A DNA stretch of 64,000 nucleotides, from contig NC_063157.1 of NCBI RefSeq assembly GCF_020921035.1, forward strand, positions 8,220,001 through 8,284,000. The letters are read 5' to 3'. The DNA comes from Rhodamnia argentea. Taxonomy: Eukaryota > Streptophyta > Magnoliopsida > Myrtales > Myrtaceae. The translations under genes and the position numbers were made by a program. Positions within the stretch are counted from its first letter, which is position 1; every line of letters starts with the position of its first letter. The notes below the pieces were generated by a model. It was not told where the DNA came from, ran no database searches, and worked only from the letters and a program-made list of their open reading frames with translations. This document shows, one piece after another, positions 56,502-64,000 of this stretch.

Positions 56502-56969
56502 TCAACCAGAGATGTCAATGGCCTTGGCCTCAGGCTTCTTCTCCTCCACCTTCGGAACAGTGACGCTGAGCACTCCGTTCTCCATCGATGCCCTCACCTG
56601 ATCCATCTTCGCATTCTCCGGCAACCTGAACCTCCTCGTGAACTTCCCGCTGCTTCGCTCTAATCGGTGCCACGTGTCGTTCTTGTCCTCCTTCTCCACC
56701 TTCCTCTCGCCGCTAAACTAGAGCTCCCGATCGTCCTCGATCTCGACTTTCACTTCCTCCTTCTTGAGCCCGGGAAGATCGGCCCTGAACACGTGGACTT
56801 CTGGGGTTTCCCTCCAGTCGATCCTGGTGTTGACGAAGGCGGAATTTTCCCGGAAAGCTTGAGGGAAACTAGAGGGGTAGAGGGATGAGGAAGGGAAAGG
56901 GAAGCCATTGAAGGGGTCCCAGAGGTCGAGAGAGAAAGGGCCACCGAACCAGCTTGGAATGAGCGACAT
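56502..56969 (-). pseudogene. HSP20: Class I sHSP copy B, killed by one nonsense codon
   Basis: The frame opens at 56969 with [12 protein letters not shown] and would run 155 codons to the normal IDISG end. One TAG (after DDREL, where copy A has Gln in VLQISGER) interrupts it about halfway through the alpha-crystallin domain. Everything else stays in frame: [31 protein letters not shown], then [26 protein letters not shown] and MENGVLSV. It was therefore recently functional. Heat-shock elements survive upstream. The truncated product would lack the dimer loop and the IXI tail, so it should not be a chaperone. A sequencing error is possible; the change is a single base. Confidence 0.88.
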
Positions 56970-57138
56970 CGTTTCTGAATAAGTCGGTAGATTGAAGCTT
57001 TGACCTTGGAGGACGCGAATTGATGAGATTCTGCTCGGGCGTGGAGATGTTGGTGCTTTCATACTAGATCCTTGTCCGAAGGAAAGGGACGTGCTGGGTA
57101 TTTTTTGGGAGAAGAGGTCTTCTCGTACATTCATGAGA

Positions 57139-57210
57139 GTTCTGGAACGAGGTTTAAGCCTGTGCGAACGTTTCCGTATGGGCTTCCAGATCTTTCTCGA
57201 GACTCGGCCT
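57139..57210 (-). promoter_or_regulatory. Heat-shock elements upstream of sHSP copy B
   Basis: A perfect nTTCnnGAAn core, GTTCTGGAAC, is at 57139-57148. Near matches follow at about 57175-57200 (GCGAACGTTTCC, CTTCCAGATCTTTCTCGAGA). A similar block lies upstream of copy D (AGCCTAAAGGAACGGTTTT, GGGCTTCTAG), so the promoter was duplicated with the gene. A hAT MITE begins only 14 bp beyond. Confidence 0.65.
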
Positions 57211-57223
57211 TGCTCATAGTCAC

Positions 57224-58044
57224 TAGGGGTGGGCAACCAGATCAGATTTATCCGGAATCCGGATCTCATCACCTGAAAAATAGGGTCGAGAATCAGGTCC
57301 TGTTCAAACCAGAGACGGGAACCGGTTCCAATTTTGAAACCGGTCCAGTTAAGACCCACTCAAACCGATTTTGGAACCGGTCTTTAGCTATTGTTTAAAA
57401 AAGAAATCCTAGTCTCACTTCCCAACCTTGCCTCAATCGGTTTTGTACTAAGTAGATTGGCTCGTGATATCACTCTTGGAGGAGGAGTTATGCCTACAAG
57501 TTTCAAAGTGAGTTTCTAGTCTTTTGACTTGCAAGCCAAAAAGGAGATATTATTAGCGGATTTTGGTAGTAGTACGATAAGAAGACTCGCACCTATTAAT
57601 TCAGCATTCTGGAGGATCATTGTTGCTTTTGATGGATTGTAACTTCTATTTCTCATATCAAATATTATTGCTTTTGGCGAATCGTACTATTATCTACTAC
57701 TATATTTTGGATTGTGGTTTTTGATGGATTGTAATTTTTATTGCTTATATAAGATATTATTATTTTTGGCGAATAGTGAGTTTTATTATTCATCTTTTAC
57801 TTTGGATCATTTCATCGCTACTCATATTATTTTGCTGGAAAGTATGAAATCAGAAAAGGAAACAAAGGGAAAACAAGTTCTCAAAGAGACCTTGAAATCT
57901 GATCGAAAAATAGGGTCGGTTCCAAAATAAGTTTCGGGACAAACGTAGTCGGTTCTTAATTCCAAAAATTGGGAACCGATTATAACAGGGTCAAGTTCGG
58001 GATCTAGGTCTAGAACCTATCCACCCGGACCATGCTCACCCCTA
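57224..58044. mobile_element. hAT-type MITE, 821 bp, next to the copy B promoter
   Basis: The ends TAGGGGTGGGCA and (complement) TAGGGGTGAGCA are the classic hAT TIR form. The flanking 8-mers ATAGTCAC (57216-57223) and ATAGTCAA (58045-58052) match at seven of eight positions, as a worn 8-bp hAT target duplication. The interior is made of GGAACCGG/CCGGTTCC phrases and is not coding. Confidence 0.82.
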
Positions 58045-58450
58045 ATAGTCAAGGGCATAACATGTTCAACTACTTGCCTTACCTTTTTTGGGTTGCGCTC
58101 CCATTTTGGTCCGATCCTACTCAGGAATGGGGAATCGAAGGTGGTCCAATAAAACTGATGAATTATTAGTAGGGTGAGCAACATGGACTTTAAATTTAAT
58201 CATTTCTTGCTCTAGAGCCCGCAAAGTAGTTGTGGATTAAAATTAGTTTGACATTTAAGAAATAAATAAAAAATTGATAGATAATTAGGTACATATAAGA
58301 AATAAAATAAATAAATAGAAATCGGTCAAGACGGTCTGGTTACCCCTTAGAACTAGATTGAGAAAATAAGCGATTTCAATTTTATAGAACCGAGAACTGG
58401 ATCGAACCGGACCGATCGGTCCCCAATTCGGTCTTTCCATCTTTCTCATT

Positions 58451-59130
58451 GTGCACTACAAGTCCTAAAAATTATAAAAAGTACAATTGGGTCCTAAAAC
58501 TTATAAAAAGTGCAATTAAATTAAAAACTTGTCAAGTTGATGCAATCAAGTCCTTGCATTAACTCGGTTCAACTTGACTGACGAAAAAAACTCTTATGTG
58601 GCTTTTTTAAATATTTTTTTTCCTAAGTGGCTATGAAGGAACTTTTTTATTTAACCTAAATAAAAAAAAGAAAAGTTTAAATTAAAAATTAATCGTTTTG
58701 ATCCACATCTAAGTATTATAGAACTTTTTATTTAAATTAAGTAAAAATAATCAAAATTAAAGAGAAAAATGTGAGAGTTAGATCCAAGTGGAGAGGGCCG
58801 CCACCCCGCCATGGCGAACAGCAAGCAAGCGAGGGCCTGTATGCCCTCGCCACTTGGATCCGGCGCTCGAGTTTAAAAAAAAAAATTGCTTAAATTTTTA
58901 ATTAGTTTAAATAAAACTTATATAAAATCATATTTTGACCAAAATGACGTCATTTTGATCACGTCATCACTACGTAGGAAATACAAAATATTAAAAAAAT
59001 GACGCAGTCAAGTTGGACAGAGTTAATGAAATGACTTATATTGCATTAATTTGATAATTTTTAAAACTTGATTGCAATTTTTGTAAGTTTTAGAACTCAA
59101 TTATAAGTTTTAGGACTTCCAATGCACTTA
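58451..59130. mobile_element. Foldback element with a GC-rich core (680 bp)
   Basis: Left GTGCACTACAAGTCCTAAAA and right (complement TAAGTGCATTGGAAGTCCTA) arms extend inward for more than 100 bp. The GC-rich core (58790-58865) reads GGGCCGCCACCCCGCC, then GCGAGGGCC..GCCCTCGCC. No coding capacity. Confidence 0.75.
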
Positions 59131-59760
59131 TCCATCCTACCTTCCTCGTAATTTGGATCACTAATTTTTTTTTTTTTTTTTTAATTTGTCCTGCTCTAAC
59201 TCTCCTCTCTCTCTCTCTCTGTCGTATTATCAATTATGGACTCAAGGGTTTCCATTATGCTCCTTTTTCCCATCGCTTGTTCACGTTTGAAGATCATATG
59301 CCACAAATACATTATTGACTTGATTCCAAATAGGTAAGTTATGGACGAAAATGGGCTCCTCCGACAGGGACGAGTGAAAAGAAGGTCGAAGATTCAATCC
59401 TTTGATTTTCGCTGTTCACGGTATGGCCTCCTAATCCAAAAATTTCCGTCACTGGTTCCGCTCGAATTGCCTGCTTAAGTCAAAATGTGGACTGAACCTC
59501 GCGGTCAGAATCGAACCGGAAAACTAAACCTAATTATTCTTTCTTTTTTCGGATTGGACTGTTTCAGTGAAAATTGCCCTTCTTCTTAATATTAGCAATT
59601 TGGGAAAAAAATAACCATTTCTTTATTTTTATTTTTTTTTACTTTTTCTTTCTTTTTTTTTTTTTTTTTTTGGGTGAAAAAGGCTGGCGGGGCTGCCGTC
59701 CACTCGCCGAGGGCCGGCGAGGGCAAGACAAGCGAACTTCGATGAGTAATAACAAGTCCA
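59131..59760. other. Spacer with T-rich tracts
   Basis: A TTTTTCTTT tract (59625-59670) leads into a GC patch (GGCCGGCGAGGGC at about 59711), which looks like half of a GC-core foldback element cut off by the HSP20 duplication boundary. Confidence 0.45.
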
Positions 59761-60105
59761 TAATACGCTACACAAGCTGGTGGCAATGGAAATTCTAAAT
59801 AATTCCTGAAGCCAAGTGAAAGACAGGCGGACAAGATCAAGAGCAAAGCAAAGATTCACTCCGGCGATCCAACGAACCAGGCAAAACAGTGCTAAGAATT
59901 GTAAGATGGAAGTTTTGCTAGTTCAGATCACATCAATGTCTCAGAGACAACCTTGCATTCATACGACTCTCGAAACACGAAAGAAAGAGACGCAAACATA
60001 CAGACACTGCCCCCAGGAAGCCAGGATTTTGCATTCGCGATCTGAAGTTTTACCATCACAGACTCGACCAGAGATGTCGATGGCCTTGATCTCAGGCTTC
60101 TTCTC

Positions 60106-60621
60106 CTACACCTTGGGGATAATGACGGTGAGCACTCCCTTCTCCATGGAAGCCTTGACCTGATCCACCCTCGCATTCTCGGGCAACCTGAAGCTCCTCA
60201 TGAACTTCCCGCTGCCTCGCTCCACCTTCCTCTCTCCACAAATCTGGAGCACCCGCTCGTCCTCGATCCGGACTTTCACTTCCTCTTTCTTGAGCCCGGA
60301 AAGATCGGCCTTCATCACGTGGGCTTCCGGGGTTTCCCTCCAATCGATCTTGGTGTCGCCGATGCCGAAGGCGGAATTTTCCCAGAAAGTCTGAGGGAAA
60401 CTAGAGACGTAGGCTTCTGGGGTTTCCCGCCAGTCGATCCTGGTGTCGACGGAGGCAGGATCTTCCCAGAAAGCCTGAGGGAAACTAGAGGCGGAGAGGG
60501 ATGAGGAAGGGAAAGGGAAGCCCTGGAAGGGGTACCAGAGGTCGAAGGCGCAGGGGTCGAATGCGTAGTGGTCAAAGGCGTCGCTGCGTCGGCCGCCGTA
60601 CCAGCTTGGAATGAAAGACAT
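60106..60621 (-). pseudogene. HSP20: Class I sHSP copy C, rearranged and truncated
   Basis: The start [17 protein letters not shown] is class I. A tandem duplication of about 90 bp repeats the block SSFPQ.FWE..A through [11 protein letters not shown] twice before the domain. Later the [11 protein letters not shown] junction lacks about 12 residues corresponding to [10 protein letters not shown] of copy A. This removes the beta6 strand used for dimer exchange. A GAG-to-TAG-type change ends the protein at IIPKV, losing EEKKPE and the IXI tail. Past it the usual TGA reads CGA. The frame is open for 171 codons, so a product could be made, but it should not assemble like a normal sHSP. It is classed as a pseudogene on that ground. 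Confidence 0.82.
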
Positions 60622-60696
60622 CGTATCCGAACGAGCAAAGGGAGAATTATGAGATTTCTGGATATATTGAAGTTATTAATAAATGGTTAACGAGCC

Positions 60697-60704
60697 TATT
60701 TATA
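60697..60704 (-). promoter_or_regulatory. TATA box of sHSP copy C
   Basis: On the minus strand TATAAATA lies 76 bp upstream of the start codon at 60621, in a block (CCTATTTATAAATTTTATTG on the plus strand) shared with copy D. No perfect heat-shock element was found near it, unlike in A, B and D. Confidence 0.65.
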
Positions 60705-60959
60705 AATTTTATTGAATAACTATTTAAGGTAATATATCAAATATAATATACGCACTAGTAAAGGAAAATATGCATAATCGTGAAAGATATGCAAAATCAA
60801 ACAGATATCCCAATTCACTTGTTTGGGTCACACGAAAGACACTTTCCATGAGAACGAAAAATTATGCTTAAAATTAGGAAAGTGAATTCCTAAATCTAAA
60901 GAGTTGAAAACACTCTCCGAAATTGTTCATCTCGGACTTTTTTAATAATTTACTTATTT

Positions 60960-61500
60960 TACAGAAAAAGATGCTTAAAAATAATAATAATCAAAGCGTA
61001 CCATCATGCCTCTTTTTCTCATGAACTTGTCGGAATTATTCATAAAAAAATATTGGCTACAATTGAAAAGGTCTTAGCAATAAAATTTCTATTTATCATC
61101 GATCTAGGCAAACATGGCAATCCATTTTATAATCATTTTCATTATCACCCAAGAGAAAAACGATCCCACAAATAAGGGAAGTATAGTACGAAATACCATA
61201 AAAATAGACTCATTAAAAAACTCATAGAAAAAGATATGACCTTCTACTCAATTTTTTTTATGGAAATCAATAATAAGAAATAAAAAAATCCGATTGGATT
61301 TCATCCAAATAAAATATTCGCTTCCATACGAATCGAGTAGTATATTAATGAATAAGGGAAGTTGATTCCATCAAAATGGAAGAATCAAAGAATTTATCCT
61401 ACATATTAATATAATAATTCGAGAAGTTTTGATTGAATTATGATCAAAAGATGAAAAAGAATCGACTGATCTACTTTATATATCTATAATTTTTTATCTT
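60960..61500. other. Possible plastid-derived insert (NUPT)
   Basis: The texture of this AT-rich stretch differs from the surrounding repeats. Phrases such as GGCAAACATGGCAATCCATT, GATCCCACAAATAAGGGAAG and CGATTGGATTTCATCCAAAT look like chloroplast spacer sequence to me. No plastid gene frame could be read, so this rests on impression only. Confidence 0.3.
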
Positions 61501-62149
61501 TGATCTCTTATGTTCTTATACTTTCGTATTTTTATATTTATTTAGTTTTTCTTTTCTTCTTCCTCCGCCGGTCGTCAAGCCTCGGCGATGGCTAGCGACT
61601 AGCTCGAGGCCAATCACATACGGGGAGAAAGAAAAAGAAAAAAATTAAAAAGAAAGAAAAAATCAAATTATAATATGTAATAAAAATATCTACATTTTTT
61701 TTTTTTATGCCTTAGATAAGGTCATGCGATTCCAAACACCAGAAAACGTTTTTGCGTATCCATGTTTGAAGATTACTGTGATAACCGATCAACTATTTAA
61801 TTGACATCTCATTGATATGTCATACAATGAAAGTGTTACGTAGAATGCTTTCCTTCAATTTCAATAATCCTTGACCGAATTCTACTCTGCAAATTCATTG
61901 TTGGCCTGTTTTCTAATTGCTTAAGTGTCTGCACAAAAAAAAACTTATGATAATGATAAAGGCGTAAAGGCGTCCGTTCACGATTGAATAGGTTCGCCTG
62001 AATTGCCTACTCAAGTTAAAAGATCAATTGATAATGTGCAAAACTATTCTTAGTTTATCTTGCGCTCTCTCTCTCTCTTGTTCGGTTCGATGAGTAATAA
62101 CAGGGACGATCTTCTCTGGCATGTGCTCATGAACAAGCACATAATACAC
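61501..62149. other. Spacer with another GC-core inverted structure
   Basis: At 61530-61680 a pyrimidine tract, a GC-rich patch (CCGCCGGTCGTCAAGCCTCG, AGCTCGAGGCC) and a purine tract follow one another, as in 38703-39331. The outer ends were not resolved. A CT tract lies at about 62066-62080. Confidence 0.5.
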
Positions 62150-62363
62150 TGCACAAACTGCTGGCTATGAAAATTCCAAATAATTCCTCAAGCGAAGTCG
62201 GAGACAAGCGAACAATGTCGAGAGTAAAGTCAAGATTCACTACCGCGATCCAACGGACCAGGCAAAACAGGGCTAAGAATTGCAAGATCGAAGTTAGGTT
62301 TTTTTTTTTTTTTAACGTAAATGTGTTGCTAGCTCAGATTGCATCAATGCCTTAGAGACAAAC

Positions 62364-62458
62364 TAAGGTATCAAAATATAATCAATCAAGAATATGCAAT
62401 ATAAAAGGAAATATATGCATAATCCGAAAGATATACTGAATCAACCAAATTATTCTAT
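62364..62458. repeat. Insert of about 95 bp in the 3' UTR of sHSP copy D, resembling an sHSP upstream region
   Basis: Copies B and C lack these bases at the matching place. Within it, AAGGAAATATATGCATAATC and GAAAGATATACTGAATCAA match AAGGAAAATATGCATAATCG and GAAAGATATGCAAAATCAAA upstream of copy C (60760-60800), and the order of blocks is the same. Confidence 0.7.
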
Positions 62459-62548
62459 TATGACTCTCGAAACACAAAAGGGAGAGACGAAACACTCGAG
62501 ACTCAACTCTGCATGCACACGGCAATCTGAAGTTACCATCGCTGTCTC

Positions 62549-63004
62549 TCAACCAGAGATGTCAATGGCCTTGACCCCAGTCTTCTTCTCCTCCACCTTC
62601 GGGACAAGGATGGTGAGCACTCCGTTCTCCATGGAAGCCTTGACCTGATCCACCTTCGCCTTCTCGGGCAACCTGAACCTCCTCATGAACTTCCCGCTGC
62701 TTCGCTCCCACAGATGCCGCTTATCGTTCTTGTCCTCCTCCTCCGCCTTGCTCTCTCCACTAATCTGGAGCACCCGATCGTCCTCGATCTCGACTTTCAC
62801 TCCCTCTTTCTCAAACCCGGGAAGATCGGCCTTGAACACGTGGGCTTCTGGGGTTTCCCTCCAGTCGATCCTGGTGTAAAAGTAATTTTTCTGGAAAATT
62901 TGAGGGACACCAGAGGCGAAGAGCGATCCGGAAGTGTTGCACCAGAGGTCGGGAGAGAAGGGGTCGTAGGCGCTGCTTCGGCCACCGCTTGGAGCGTCCG
63001 ACAT
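62549..63004 (-). CDS. HSP20: Class I sHSP copy D, intact but divergent
   Basis: Open single-exon frame of 151 residues ending in the normal VKAIDISG. The N-terminal arm is short and altered: [20 protein letters not shown] replaces [12 protein letters not shown], and the WDPF and FPFPSSSL blocks are damaged. The domain is well kept ([21 protein letters not shown], then [16 protein letters not shown]). The dimer-loop region is [19 protein letters not shown], with some charge changes, and [17 protein letters not shown] and the IXI motif are present. A TATA box and a heat-shock element lie upstream. It is probably expressed. N-terminal arms decide substrate binding, so its clients may differ. 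Confidence 0.85.
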   Translation of the reverse strand: MSDAPSGGRSSAYDPFSPDLWCNTSGSLFASGVPQIFQKNYFYTRIDWRETPEAHVFKADLPGFEKEGVKVEIEDDRVLQISGESKAEEEDKNDKRHLWERSSGKFMRRFRLPEKAKVDQVKASMENGVLTILVPKVEEKKTGVKAIDISG

Positions 63005-63095
63005 CGTCTTTGAATATGTCGGTGGATGATGCGGTGGAGAGAACGGAGAAATTTCCTGTATATTTCGATGTATAATAATAAACGGTACATGAGCC

Positions 63096-63262
63096 TATTT
63101 ATAAGATTTATTGGATACCTATTCAAGGTAATAAGATAAATATAATATGAAATATAATCTAATTAAGGATATACACCGTCAAATGAGACATATGTATAAT
63201 TGAATTAAATAGATATCCTAATATCGTTAATATCTCATACCTTCTAGAAGGAGTTTTAGAAG
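63096..63262 (-). promoter_or_regulatory. Promoter of sHSP copy D: TATA box and heat-shock element
   Basis: The minus-strand TATAAATA is at 63096-63103, about 92 bp before the start. A perfect nTTCnnGAAn core (CTTCTAGAAG) is at 63241-63250, with a weaker repeat (TTTTAGAAGG) at 63254-63263. Confidence 0.7.
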
Positions 63263-63319
63263 GAGTTTTAAGCCTAAAGGAACGGTTTTGGTATGGGCTT
63301 CTAGCTCGTTGTTGGGAGC

Positions 63320-63505
63320 CTGCAGCATTCCTATACCTTCACTCGAGGAGGTCGCCAAGAGAAAACCCAAGTTCGAACTCGTCAATATATCCAGTTCGAC
63401 CCACCTTCACTCAAAAGCCTAAGCTAATAAGTTATGGATCAACTTGGATATATCAATTAATTCTCCAATGTGGGACTTCTCTAAGACAACTCTCGTGTGA
63501 GATCC
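63320..63505. repeat. Dispersed repeat, copy 1 of 2
   Basis: Blocks CCTTCACTCGAGGAGGTCGCCAAGA, GTCAATATATCCAGTT and TTCTCCAATGTGGGACTTCT (each taken in short pieces) recur in order at 63676-63875. Similar phrases occur widely in plant genomes near transposon ends. The element class is not determined. Confidence 0.7.
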
Positions 63506-63675
63506 ATTGCTAGGTCTACTCCCCCTAAATTCAATTATCCTTCCGCACTAATATATCTCAACTTGAATCTCCATTAACACCCACCGAGCCTGCGTTGCTA
63601 CACCACAAGGCTAAGCGGCCCGAAAGCCTTAGCCACGTTGATTATCAGATTGATACAATTTATTGTTAGCTTATA

Positions 63676-63875
63676 GCAGAAGTTCGATACTTTCACTCGG
63701 GGAGATTGCCAAGAAAGAGCTCAAGTCCGAATACGTCAATATATCCAGTTGAACTCACATGCACTCAAAATTTTAAACTAATGAGTTGTGAGCCAACTTG
63801 AGTATATTAACTATTTCACACCACATTAATTCTCTAATGTAGGATTTTTATAACACAACTCACATGTACATCCTA
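63676..63875. repeat. Dispersed repeat, copy 2 of 2
   Basis: Direct repeat of 63320-63505, 356 bp downstream and diverged (CTTTCACTCGGGGAGATTGC, GTCAATATATCCAGTTGAAC, TTCTCTAATGTAGGATTTTT). The pair could be the arms of a fossil element or a simple tandem duplication. The remaining bases to the window end hold nothing recognised. Confidence 0.7.
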
Positions 63876-64000
63876 ACACTTCTCAAAGTTGCGTAACATA
63901 TTCAACTACTTCTCCTTTTTCTTTCCTTCCTCGTATTTGTCTTTCGATTGTGTTCCTTTTTGCCATTTCGTATCATGTTCGATGATCATTATGGTAATGG

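Noticed and set aside
1-64000. A new defence system, biosynthetic operon or CRISPR array
   Set aside because: This is plant nuclear DNA; no operon-like gene packing, repeat-spacer arrays or clustered pathway enzymes are present. The single UGT has no pathway partners nearby.

Overview
This is a nuclear window from a flowering plant. GT-AG introns, eukaryotic tRNA genes, plant-only protein families (UGT76-type glycosyltransferase, class I small heat-shock proteins, COPT copper transporters, RABA GTPase) and many plant-type transposable elements all point that way. Protein style and repeat content fit a woody eudicot; Myrtaceae (eucalypt-like) is my guess from memory, not something the sequence proves.

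Layout: 1-7.8 kb is transposon debris: a decayed FAR1/MULE transposase on the minus strand, a broken Ty1/copia element, and two 438-439 bp foldback MITEs with perfect 9-bp target duplications. 8.5-9.7 kb holds a two-exon RABA2-like GTPase (minus) that lacks the core of switch I. 10.1-12.5 kb is a large AT-rich foldback element. 12.6-14.4 kb has tRNA-Ser(AGA), a single-exon four-pass membrane protein (minus) and tRNA-Asp(GTC). 16-25 kb is gene-poor, with foldback elements, one of them split by a 1.42-kb solo LTR. A clean five-exon gene of unknown function lies at 26.0-28.1 kb. 28-35 kb is gene-poor.

35.7-48.3 kb is a copper-transporter cluster of four COPT copies in alternating orientation (-,+,-,+). 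Three look functional and the third is degraded. Flanking repeats show that it grew by segmental duplication, later broken up by a LINE tail, a solo LTR and foldback elements. Two of the good copies have GTAC (copper-response) motifs upstream.

51.2-63.0 kb is a class I HSP20 cluster: one intact plus-strand gene with heat-shock elements and a TATA box, then three minus-strand copies. One is killed by a single nonsense codon, one is rearranged and truncated, and one is intact but divergent. A two-exon UGT76-like gene sits inside this cluster at 54.0-55.7 kb.

I found no wholly new biological system. The least explained signal is a set of AT-rich inverted-repeat elements, some with different ends, that share one internal plan: pyrimidine tract, GC-rich core full of CCTCG/CGAGG words, purine tract. 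Most of the window is repeat-derived, and the stretches where I see nothing are stated.
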